Assembly (NCBI GenBank): GCA_900696685.1
Contig: CAADHA010000184.1
Coordinates: 1 to 39,830, forward strand
DNA length: 39,830 nucleotides
DNA from: an uncultured Planctomycetota bacterium
Lineage (GTDB): Bacteria; Planctomycetota; Phycisphaerae; Phycisphaerales; UBA5793
Direction: 5' to 3'
Within the stretch, counting starts at the first letter, position 1. Every line of letters begins with the position of its first letter. Position numbers and translations under genes: made by a program. Under the pieces are notes generated by a model. It searched no databases. It was not told where the DNA came from and worked only from the letters and a program-made list of their open reading frames with translations. Below are positions 23,432 through 30,982 of this stretch, piece after piece.

Positions 23432-26317
23432 CTACTTCCCTTCCAGCCAGTTCCCCGCCGCGGCGGCTTCCACTTTCAGCGGGACGCGCAGTTTCATCGC
23501 TGACTCCATGCGCTCAATGACGAAAGGCATCACCTCGGCCACGTCTTTCTCCGGCACCTCGAAGACGAGTTCATCGTGGATCTGGAGGAGCATGCGCGTG
23601 CCGGGGTGCTCCTCGGGCAGGCGGCGATGCAGGTCGATCATGGCCAACTTGATGAGGTCGGCCGCGCTGCCCTGCACGACGGAGTTGATCGCGATGCGCT
23701 CGCCGAGTTGCTGCTCGGCGGGGTTGCGCGACTCGACCTGCGGCACGGCGCGGCGGCGGCCGAGCATCGTCTCCACATAGCCCAGGCGATGCGCCTTGGC
23801 GACGCACTCCTGCATGAAGCGGTCGATGCCGGGATAGCGGGCCTTGTAGTCGGCGATGATCCCCGCGGCCTGTTCGTTGCTCACGCTCTCGCCGAGGCGG
23901 CGTGAGAGGCCGAAGGCCGTGATGCCGTAGATGATCCCGAAGTTGACCATCTTGGCGCTGTTGCGCTGCTCTCGCGTGACCTGTTCGGGCTTGACGCCGT
24001 ACACCTCGGCCGCGACGGCTGTGTGAATGTCAAGATCGTTGCGGAACGCCTCGATGAGCGTCTCATCCTCGGAAAGATGAGCGAGCAGGCGCAACTCGAT
24101 CTGCGAGTAGTCGGCGGTGATGAGTTGAAACCCCGGCGGCGCGACGAAGGCGGCGCGGATCTGTCGGCCGACCTCCGTGCGGATCGGGATGTTCTGGAGA
24201 TTCGGATCGCTCGACGAGAGGCGGCCCGTCGCCGCAACAGTCTGATGAAACGAGGCGTGGACGCGCCCGGTGTCGGGGTCGATCGCCGCCTTGAGCGCGA
24301 CGAGGTAGGTATTGACGAGTTTGGTCAGTTGGCGGTACTCGACGATCAGGCCGGGAATCTCCGTCTTGATCGATGGATCGATCGCGATCTTCTCCAGTAC
24401 CTCGATGTCGGTGGACGGTCCCGTCTTGCCCTTCTTGAGCGGCTTGAGGCCCAGGCCCGGAGGGTCGTCGGTCGGCTTGTTGAAGAGCACGGCCGCGAGT
24501 TGTTTCGGCGAATCGGGGTTGAAGGGATGCGGCGCCGCATCGACAAGGCGCCGCCGAAGGCCGTCGATGCGCTTGAGGAGCAGTTCGCGCTGGGCGTCAA
24601 GGATGTCGGGATCGACGCGGATGCCTGCGTGCTCCATCGACGCGAGCACCTCGACCAGTGGCATTTCGAGGTCGTCGAAGAGCCGGCGCAGTTTCATCGC
24701 CTCGATCTGAGGCTCGAAGTGACGCCAGAGTCGCAGCGTGATGTCGGCGTCTTCCGCGGCGTACTGCGTGGCAAGGTCGAGGGGCACTTCGTCGAAGCGC
24801 TTCTGCGTCTGCCCGCGTCCGGCGCGGCCGATGAGGTCGGATATCGGGATGCAGTGGTAGTTGAGCAGGCTCTGGGCAAGCGGGTCGAGGCCGTGGCTCG
24901 GCCGGCTCGAATCGACAACGTAACTGGCGATCATCGTGTCGGCGACCACGCCGCGCAGATGCACGCCGCAGCGCTTGAGAATGATCCAGTCGTACTTGAT
25001 GTTGTGGCCGACCTTGGGGCGACTCGCATCTTCGAGTATCGGACCGAGGCGCTCGAGCGCGCCCTTCTCATCAAGGTGAGAGTCCGACTCGGGCGAGCGG
25101 ACGGGGATGTACCATCCGCGGCCCGGCTCGATGCTCAGGCAGATGCCGCAGAGGCGCGCCTGCATCGGGTTGATCGAGGTCGTCTCGGTGTCGATGGAAA
25201 TGATCTCGGCGGTGCGAAGTTGTGCGATGATGGCGTCGAGTTGTCCAGCGGTGCGGACGCACTCGTAGGCGCCGCGCTTGGTCTCTCGCTGCGCCTGCAC
25301 ATCCACGCGTGCCTCACCGGCGAGTCCGGCAAACAGGCCGCCCTCGTCGCCGGGTGCAGGCCGCTGACGCGGCGCGGTCTGCGGCGATTTGACCTCCGAC
25401 GCTGCGCCCGCCTCGCCGCCCACCACGGCCCGCAACTCATCCTGGAGGCGGTTGAAGCCGAGTTCCTTGAAGGCCGCAATCACCTGATCGGCGGGGATCG
25501 CATCGAGGCGGACGGCGGCCCGATCGAGGTCGAAGTCCAGTTTGATGTCGCGCCGCAGCGTGACAAGTTGGCGGCTCATGGGAAGCAGATTGCGCGCGGC
25601 CTCGATGTTCTCGCGCTTCCTGCCCTTGATCTCGTCGAGATGCGCCAGCAGGTTGTCGAGCGAGCCGTACTGGTGGATGAGTTCCGCGGCCGTCTTGGGC
25701 CCGATGCCCTTGACCCCCGGCACGTTGTCCACCGCGTCGCCCATCAGCGCGAGCATGTCGATGACCTGCTCGGGAGTGATGCCCTTCTTCTCGCGCAGTG
25801 ACTCGACGGTGATGAGTTCATCCTTGTGCACATCCGCGATCGCGACGTGATCGTCGAGCAGTTGTTCGAGGTCCTTGTCCTTCGAGACGATGCGGATGCT
25901 GAGGTCGGGATGTTCGGCGCGAAGGCGCGTCACGAGCGAGGCGATCACGTCATCGGCCTCGAAGGTCTCGACGCCGAAGACAGGGATGCCGAGCATCTCG
26001 GTCAGTTTGAGGCAGCGCGTCGCCTGCGGGCGGAAGTTCAGCGGGGGCGGCTCGCGGTTGGCCTTATACTCCGGATAGATGGTCGAGCGGAACGTCTCGC
26101 GGTCGCCGGACTTGTCCATCGCCACGATGATGTAGTCCGGCTTGTACTCACGCAGAACCTTGAGGAGCATGCCGACGTAGCCGAAGGTCGCGTTCGTCGG
26201 CTCCTTGGTGACCGGCGAACTCATGCCGCTGGGGATGGCGTGGTAGGCGCGGAAGAGTTGCGCGAAATAGTCGATGATGTAGAGGGTCTTGCCGCCCGCG
26301 GCGTGATTCGGGCTCAT
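23432..26317 (-). CDS. polA: DNA polymerase I
   Basis: This is the repair and Okazaki-fragment polymerase, 961 residues. The N-terminal 5'-3' exonuclease (about 1-300) has VAMDKSGDRETFR, FEADDVIASL and GDAVDNVPGVKGIGPKTA. The middle 3'-5' exonuclease keeps its catalytic residues (Asp376, Glu378 in SIDTETTS, then VGHNIKYD and YAAEDADITLR), so proofreading should be active. That is unlike Taq-type enzymes, which have lost it. The polymerase domain has motif A DYSQIELRLLAHLSED (Asp736), motif B QRNSAKMVNFGIIYG and motif C QIHDELVF (Asp915, Glu916). The start overlaps the GlmU-like gene stop by 4 bp (ATGA), with GAGG upstream. All three domains look intact. Confidence 0.97.
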   Translation of the reverse strand: MSPNHAAGGKTLYIIDYFAQLFRAYHAIPSGMSSPVTKEPTNATFGYVGMLLKVLREYKPDYIIVAMDKSGDRETFRSTIYPEYKANREPPPLNFRPQATRCLKLTEMLGIPVFGVETFEADDVIASLVTRLRAEHPDLSIRIVSKDKDLEQLLDDHVAIADVHKDELITVESLREKKGITPEQVIDMLALMGDAVDNVPGVKGIGPKTAAELIHQYGSLDNLLAHLDEIKGRKRENIEAARNLLPMSRQLVTLRRDIKLDFDLDRAAVRLDAIPADQVIAAFKELGFNRLQDELRAVVGGEAGAASEVKSPQTAPRQRPAPGDEGGLFAGLAGEARVDVQAQRETKRGAYECVRTAGQLDAIIAQLRTAEIISIDTETTSINPMQARLCGICLSIEPGRGWYIPVRSPESDSHLDEKGALERLGPILEDASRPKVGHNIKYDWIILKRCGVHLRGVVADTMIASYVVDSSRPSHGLDPLAQSLLNYHCIPISDLIGRAGRGQTQKRFDEVPLDLATQYAAEDADITLRLWRHFEPQIEAMKLRRLFDDLEMPLVEVLASMEHAGIRVDPDILDAQRELLLKRIDGLRRRLVDAAPHPFNPDSPKQLAAVLFNKPTDDPPGLGLKPLKKGKTGPSTDIEVLEKIAIDPSIKTEIPGLIVEYRQLTKLVNTYLVALKAAIDPDTGRVHASFHQTVAATGRLSSSDPNLQNIPIRTEVGRQIRAAFVAPPGFQLITADYSQIELRLLAHLSEDETLIEAFRNDLDIHTAVAAEVYGVKPEQVTREQRNSAKMVNFGIIYGITAFGLSRRLGESVSNEQAAGIIADYKARYPGIDRFMQECVAKAHRLGYVETMLGRRRAVPQVESRNPAEQQLGERIAINSVVQGSAADLIKLAMIDLHRRLPEEHPGTRMLLQIHDELVFEVPEKDVAEVMPFVIERMESAMKLRVPLKVEAAAAGNWLEGK

Positions 26318-27537
26318 GTCGCCGCCTCAGCGAAGAGGGCACGGAGGCGCAGTTCCAAAGCGCCGGTGAGTTCGACGTTGCGCCGGGCCATGACGGTGCG
26401 GGCGACGTCGATGAACTTGTCGATCCGGTAACGGCGGCTGCCTTCATCAGTAAACCACGCGAAAGGCGCGACGCAGGCGGGAGGCGGCGCGGTGCACGCG
26501 ATCATTGCGCCGGTGCCGATCACGCTGCCCGTCATGAGGCGCGTGCCGATGGCGGTCTTGACGTGGTCGCCGATGATGGCGCCGAGGAACTGCATGCCGG
26601 AGCGGCTCATCGAGCCGCCGACGCGCTGGCGCACGAGCACCTCACCGTAGGTATTGAGGAGATTGCTGTTGACGGTGCCGGCGCCGAGGTTGACCCACTG
26701 CCCGATCCACGAATCGCCGAGGTGTCCGTCGTGGGCCTTATTCGCATAGCCCTGAAAAACCGTCGCGCCGACCTCACCGGCGACTTTGCACCACGGGCCA
26801 ATGCTCGTGTTGGCCTTGATGAGCGCGCGGTCGAGGACTTGCGAGTGCTCGCCCACGTACGCCGGGCCGATGATCGTCGCGCCGGGCCGGATGAGCGCAT
26901 GGGCGTCAATGACGATCGGGCCGTTCTCTGCGTCGAAGATGGTCTGGGGCATGACGCGAGCCGTGGGGTGAATCTTCACCGGCCCCTCGCCGAGGATGGT
27001 CACGCCGGGCGGCGCGGCCGAGAGAACCGGTGCAGCATGGGCGAGCAGATCGACATGGAGGATCCGGGGTAGGGCGGCGATGATCTCCCACGGCCGGCGG
27101 ACGAGGAATCGTCCGTTGGCCTCGTGGCGTTCAACGCCTGCCGGCAGGCTGCCGCTGCTGAGGAACGTCAACGCATCGTTTCGGTCGAGGTGCGCCGCAA
27201 CGACGTGTCCGCTCTCCGCCTCGACGAGCGCCGCGCCCGAGGTGAGTTCAAACTGAGCCGCGGGATAGGTCCAGCGGCCGTTGACACAGAAAAAACGGTC
27301 GCCGTGCGGGATGACGTTGACCGCGCAGCCCGAGGATTCTGCTGCGATCGCCTCAAGTTCATCGGGTACCCGGACGGCAGCGAGGCCCTCGGGCCACTCG
27401 CGCTCGAGGCGCTCGCGGGTTGTTCCCGCTCCGGTTCGGATGTCGAAGACGGGCCGAAGGTCGTCGGCCGGCGCAAGATCGACCGAGGCTTCGCAGCCGG
27501 GGTACCCACGATCGTCGAAGATGATCATGCGGCTCAT
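26314..27537 (-). CDS. GlmU-like protein of the alternative bacterial type (putative sugar-nucleotidyl/acetyl transferase)
   Basis: This 407-residue protein has a divergent N-terminal nucleotidyltransferase-like region (MIIFDDRGYPGCEASVD ... LAAVRVP) and a C-terminal left-handed beta-helix of hexapeptide repeats from about residue 185 (VKIHPTARVMPQ, VIDAHALIRPGATIIGP, GYANKAHDGHLGDSWIG, VNLGAGTVNSNL). This matches the family annotated as alternative bacterial GlmU (TIGR03991), thought to make UDP-N-acetylglucosamine for the cell envelope. The usual LAAGxGTRM of classical GlmU is absent, as expected for this type. Catalytic residues are not confirmed by me. The last codons overlap the polA start by 4 bp. 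The start has no strong Shine-Dalgarno site, but a short open frame ends on it (separate entry). Confidence 0.8.
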   Translation of the reverse strand: MSRMIIFDDRGYPGCEASVDLAPADDLRPVFDIRTGAGTTRERLEREWPEGLAAVRVPDELEAIAAESSGCAVNVIPHGDRFFCVNGRWTYPAAQFELTSGAALVEAESGHVVAAHLDRNDALTFLSSGSLPAGVERHEANGRFLVRRPWEIIAALPRILHVDLLAHAAPVLSAAPPGVTILGEGPVKIHPTARVMPQTIFDAENGPIVIDAHALIRPGATIIGPAYVGEHSQVLDRALIKANTSIGPWCKVAGEVGATVFQGYANKAHDGHLGDSWIGQWVNLGAGTVNSNLLNTYGEVLVRQRVGGSMSRSGMQFLGAIIGDHVKTAIGTRLMTGSVIGTGAMIACTAPPPACVAPFAWFTDEGSRRYRIDKFIDVARTVMARRNVELTGALELRLRALFAEAAT

Positions 27538-27572
27538 GATCGGAGGGCCGCCTCAGGTCGCTTCTCTGCCAT
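27534..27572 (-). other. Possible 12-codon leader peptide coupled to the GlmU-like gene
   Basis: An ATG at 27572 opens a 12-residue frame (MAEKRPEAALRS). Its TGA overlaps the ATG of the GlmU-like gene as ATGA. The GlmU-like start itself lacks a good ribosome-binding site, so re-initiation would make sense. Short frames of this kind also occur by chance. Confidence 0.25.
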
Positions 27573-27669
27573 GATCCAACAGTATCCGCGCCGACGCCTC
27601 CGCGCGGGCAGGAGGGCGGCCATGCATTCGCCTGGTGCGCGGGGGGGCCGGCGCGGCGCGGGAAGGAAG

Positions 27670-27705
27670 AAAAAAGACCCGTCCCGCGCTGAAGCGCGGG
27701 ACGGG
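27670..27705 (-). terminator. Rho-independent terminator of the first S8 protease gene
   Basis: On the minus strand, CCCGTCCCGCGC and GCGCGGGACGGG form a perfect 12-bp stem around TTCA. The sequence TC and then six T residues (plus-strand A run 27670-27675) follow. It lies 56 bp past the stop of the protease gene. Confidence 0.92.
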
Positions 27706-27760
27706 CGTCGGGTCTCACGAAGTCGCTTCGCGCCTCGCGGCGGGAAGCGAGAGTGCGCGA

Positions 27761-29338
27761 TCAGGGATCGACCCAGGTGTCAATGATGGGCGTGGTGCGG
27801 CCGCTGTGCTCAGCGCCCTGGAACCACACGAAGATGCGGCGACCGACTCGCGGAACAGGCAGGTTGACCCATGACGCGGCTCCGTTGCCGTCGCTGGTCT
27901 TGATGGCGCCGGCGCGGATCGGATCGAGGATGCCGAGGGTCACGTTGAGTTCGGGGACAAACGTGTTGCCGAGGCCTCGGATGCTGTAGTAGACGGCAAC
28001 CTGGGTGTTGGGGCGTGCGTCGGTGATGTTGAACGTCACCGTTCCACCGCCGCGCAGAGGCCTTGGGCTTACGGCGAGGGCGATCGGTGCGCCGACGCCC
28101 TGCATGGCGTTCTTGAGGTTGACGCGTCCGTAGCCGAAGATCGAGTCGACGCCCTGCGCGCCGATGTCGGTGCAGGAGGATTTGAGGAGGGCTTCGACCT
28201 GCTGGGAGGTCCACCCGGGGTTGTTGGAGTAGATCATGGCGCCGACGCCGGCGGCGATCGGGCAGGCCATGCTGGTTCCGCTGAGAGTGGCGTAGGAGTT
28301 GTTACTCGAATTGTAGGTCGAGTAGATTCCGTCGCCGGGGGCGAAGAGGTCGACGTAGAGGCCGTAGTTTGAGAAGGAAGCGCGACCGTCGCCCGACGTG
28401 GTCGCGCCGACGACGATGACAGCGTCATTATCGCGAGGCGGGCTGCCCATGTTCTGCCCGCTGTTGCCCGCGGCCCAGAAGAGCAAGCCGCCGAGGTTGC
28501 GGATGCTCTGGGCCGTCGTGCGGACGGAGGGGTCGGTCACACCGCTGTAGGAGACGCTGGAGCACTTGTCGCCGTTCTGGGCGGCAACGAGCGCGGCAGT
28601 GGTCAGCGTGCTGCAGTTGGCGCTGCCGTTGCTGGATTCGCTGACGCGGAGGATGCGATGGCCGAGACTCCAGCCGATGCCCAGTCCGCCACGGGCGTTG
28701 TTGCCGTTGGCGGCGGCGCAGCCGCTGGTGTGAGTGCCGTGGCCGTTGATGTCCTGCACATTGCCGCCCTGGTTCTCCCACTGCCCGCGCACGGCGTTGT
28801 AGCCGGTCGCACGGTGAAGGACGAACTCTTCATGGGTTGTGCGGAGACCCGTATCGCAGATGCCCACGCGCGTGCCGGGATCACCCACGTGGACGTCCCA
28901 GCCGGCGTAGTTCTCCATGCGGCTGTGATGCCACTGGGTGTTGCGTGACGGATCGTTGGGGACGAGTTGCGGATAGCAGATCCAGTCGGGCTGGATGTAC
29001 TCGAAGAGCCCGGTGGCCATGAGGGCCTGAGCCGCCTGGTTCTCCCCGACGCCCTGCGGCAGTTGGAAGACGTACTCGTCGTTGAGATCGATGTACATGC
29101 GGACGATGAAGTTCTCAAGAATCATCGTGCGTGCCGCGTTGTTGCGTGCAGGGTCGTTCTGCACCGGGCGGGCGATCATTGAGCCGCTGAACTCCAGGTT
29201 TCCGGGCTGCTCAACGAACCAGGGCACGGTCGCGCCCTGACCCGTCCGATTGTCATTGGCGAAGGCCGAGCCGGCGGTCAGGCTCAATGCCGTGATTGTC
29301 CCGACCAGAAGACCGGTCATCGATTTGCTGGATCTCAC
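27761..29338 (-). CDS. Secreted subtilisin-like serine protease (S8), with small C-terminal domain
   Basis: This is a 525-residue exported endopeptidase. The start is taken as GTG at 29338, nine bases after AAAAGGAG; the GTG three codons earlier would touch that site. A signal peptide ends near ALA-type TAGSAFA (about residue 27). An I9-like propeptide region follows (about 45-120), then the catalytic domain with Asp162 in GICDTGLR, His200 in NGHGTHTSG, oxyanion Asn292 in WAAGNSG and Ser356 in SGTSMACP. The tail (about 420-525) is a beta-rich domain with YSIRGLGNTFVPELNVTL and a WFQGAEHS end, closely like the tail of the third protease of this cluster. It is transcribed divergently from the polyprenyl synthase and has its own terminator. 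The target is unknown; nutrient protein breakdown is likely. Confidence 0.93.
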   Translation of the reverse strand: MRSSKSMTGLLVGTITALSLTAGSAFANDNRTGQGATVPWFVEQPGNLEFSGSMIARPVQNDPARNNAARTMILENFIVRMYIDLNDEYVFQLPQGVGENQAAQALMATGLFEYIQPDWICYPQLVPNDPSRNTQWHHSRMENYAGWDVHVGDPGTRVGICDTGLRTTHEEFVLHRATGYNAVRGQWENQGGNVQDINGHGTHTSGCAAANGNNARGGLGIGWSLGHRILRVSESSNGSANCSTLTTAALVAAQNGDKCSSVSYSGVTDPSVRTTAQSIRNLGGLLFWAAGNSGQNMGSPPRDNDAVIVVGATTSGDGRASFSNYGLYVDLFAPGDGIYSTYNSSNNSYATLSGTSMACPIAAGVGAMIYSNNPGWTSQQVEALLKSSCTDIGAQGVDSIFGYGRVNLKNAMQGVGAPIALAVSPRPLRGGGTVTFNITDARPNTQVAVYYSIRGLGNTFVPELNVTLGILDPIRAGAIKTSDGNGAASWVNLPVPRVGRRIFVWFQGAEHSGRTTPIIDTWVDP

Positions 29339-29652
29339 GAGAAACACTCCTTTTCAGATTCGTCTCTGGAAAAACACACCCCACGCTGACCCGCGTCAGC
29401 ACAACCCGGGCGCATCAGACTCTGGATGGCATAACCATACACCAAACCCGGAGCGAAGGCCGAATATTCCCCGAGTTTGGGCCGGAAGTGATCCGAATTC
29501 TTCGGCCGTGACAGAGCGGATTGCCCAGATTGCCCCGATGGGACCCACCCAGGCCAGCCAAGTGCCTGCGGAATCGCCCTTCCAGAGGCTATTATCCGAC
29601 GGACCGGTTGGGCCAGACCATGCGGCCGACCCGCCCCAAGGACTCCAGATCA
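29339..29652. other. Divergent intergenic region, S8 protease and polyprenyl synthase
   Basis: The 314 bp carry no gene. On the protease side, GCTGAC (29385-29390) and GTCAGC (29395-29400) form a six-base hairpin in the leader. On the synthase side, TATTAT at 29590-29595 could be a -10 box, without a convincing -35. An in-frame ATG at 29620 is an alternative start for the synthase. Confidence 0.5.
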
Positions 29653-30672
29653 ATGGCCGGGCTGATCCAGAAGATCGAGCAGTACCACGGAATCCGAACG
29701 CTCCTCGAGGCCGAACTCGAGGCAGTCAGCACGATCTTCAGGCGACAGTTGGCCAGCGACCTGCCTGCCGTGAACGACCTGTGCCGTCACGTAGCCCGGT
29801 ACCAGGGCAAGATGCTTCGCCCGACCCTGACGTTGCTGTGCGGCCTGGCAGCCCGGGCCGACGACGCGGAGTGGACGACCGCAGTCGGCGACTCACATCG
29901 TGTTCTCGCGGCGGTGACCGAGATCATCCACATGGCCACGCTCGTACATGACGATGTGCTGGATGAATCGGAACTTCGCCGCAATGCCGCCACGGTCAAT
30001 CATCTGCGGGGAAACGAGACGGCCGTACTTCTCGGCGACTACCTCATTTCCAACGCGTTCCACCTGTGTTCGAGCCTCGGTCGGCCCGACATCAACCGCC
30101 GCATCGGCGCCACGACGAATGAACTGTGCGCTGGAGAGTTGCTCCAGATTCACCACCGGGAGGACTGGTCGATTGATGAGGCGACCTACTTCGCCATCAT
30201 CGAGAGAAAGACGGCCTCGCTGATCAGCTTGTGTTGCCGCCTGGGGGCCGAGGAAGCCGGCGCCGCGCCTGAAGTTGCCGAAGCGCTCGGAGCCTATGGG
30301 CGGCTCCTCGGAATCGCGTTCCAGATTCAGGATGATCTGCTGGACCTCGTGGGCGAAGAGCGGGTCGTCGGCAAATCGCTTGGCCGCGACCTTGAGAAGG
30401 GCAAACTCACCCTTCCGATGATTCACTTCTTCAGTCGCGTGGATGCAACCGAACGTCTCGAGATGCTCGAGCATCTGGCGCAGCCGAACGGGACGGTCCA
30501 ACCTCTCCGGATCAGCGCGCTTCTCCTCGCGTCGGGCGCGGTTCGGTCGGCGCGAGCGACGGCCTCCTCACTTGTGGAGCAGGCACGGGACCAGCTTTCC
30601 CTGGTGCCGCCCTCGGCTGCTCAGCAACTGCTGGATGACCTGGCATGTGCTGTAATCACGCGCGAGTTCTGA
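29653..30672 (+). CDS. Polyprenyl diphosphate synthase (trans, E-type)
   Basis: The enzyme condenses isopentenyl diphosphate onto allylic diphosphates to make long isoprenoid chains, most likely for the quinone side chain. The 339-residue protein has both Asp-rich motifs: HDDVLDE (Asp100, Asp101, Asp104) and QDDLLD (Asp227, Asp228, Asp231). It also has GKMLRPTLTLL near the N-terminus and GKSLGRDLEKGKLTLPMI near the C-terminus. Small residues before the first motif (IIHMATLVHDD) fit a long-chain product, but the chain length cannot be fixed. I chose the ATG at 29653, with AAGGA ten bases upstream. It stands alone on the plus strand between minus-strand proteases. Confidence 0.93.
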   Translation: MAGLIQKIEQYHGIRTLLEAELEAVSTIFRRQLASDLPAVNDLCRHVARYQGKMLRPTLTLLCGLAARADDAEWTTAVGDSHRVLAAVTEIIHMATLVHDDVLDESELRRNAATVNHLRGNETAVLLGDYLISNAFHLCSSLGRPDINRRIGATTNELCAGELLQIHHREDWSIDEATYFAIIERKTASLISLCCRLGAEEAGAAPEVAEALGAYGRLLGIAFQIQDDLLDLVGEERVVGKSLGRDLEKGKLTLPMIHFFSRVDATERLEMLEHLAQPNGTVQPLRISALLLASGAVRSARATASSLVEQARDQLSLVPPSAAQQLLDDLACAVITREF

Positions 30673-30793
30673 CTGGACCACCCGTTCAGGTGGTCGCCCC
30701 TTTTCAATTGTGATTTGTCGTTCTCCGGTGGAATAGACCCCGCGACAGCGTGGTTGTGAGGGGTGATCCGCTTCCCACTCCGCCCCCCACGAG

Positions 30794-30834
30794 GCCCGGC
30801 GTTCGGCTCTGCCGTTCGTCGGGCGTTTTTTTTT
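30794..30834 (+). terminator. Rho-independent terminator of the polyprenyl synthase gene
   Basis: GCCCGGCG (30794-30801) pairs with CGTCGGGC (30817-30824), with one G-U pair. The loop contains a further CGGC-TCT-GCCG mini-stem. Nine T residues at 30826-30834 follow. Confidence 0.85.
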
Positions 30835-30893
30835 CTTCCCCCGTGCTGATCGGACCAGCAACCCGCAACGACGGGAGGGGCCCCAGAGCATAC

Positions 30894-30928
30894 GAAAGCC
30901 GGCACCCGCGAAGTACGCGGGCGCCGGC
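30894..30928 (-). terminator. Terminator hairpin of the second S8 protease gene
   Basis: GCCGGC-CCCGCG and CGCGGG-GCCGGC (30898-30928) form a 13-bp stem with one G-U pair on the minus strand and a five-base loop. It is followed by TTTCGT. It lies 54 bp past the protease stop. The T run is short, so efficiency is uncertain. Confidence 0.65.
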
Positions 30929-30982
30929 GGCGATTCGAGGCGTCAATTCGCTCCACGCGCCTTGTTGCAAGGCGCGACCGCG

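Larger units (their letters stand above)
30673..30982. other. Convergent intergenic region with back-to-back terminators
   Basis: The 310 bp after the polyprenyl synthase and after the second protease hold no gene. A seven-base hairpin, GACCACC/GGTGGTC at 30676-30695, followed by GCCCCTTTT, lies 3 bp after the synthase stop. The stronger terminators of both strands are listed separately. Confidence 0.6.

Noticed and set aside
24023-25801. A 592-codon plus-strand frame antisense to polA
   Set aside because: It is a shadow of a clear polymerase gene; its translation is low-complexity Arg/Asp/Val-rich sequence.
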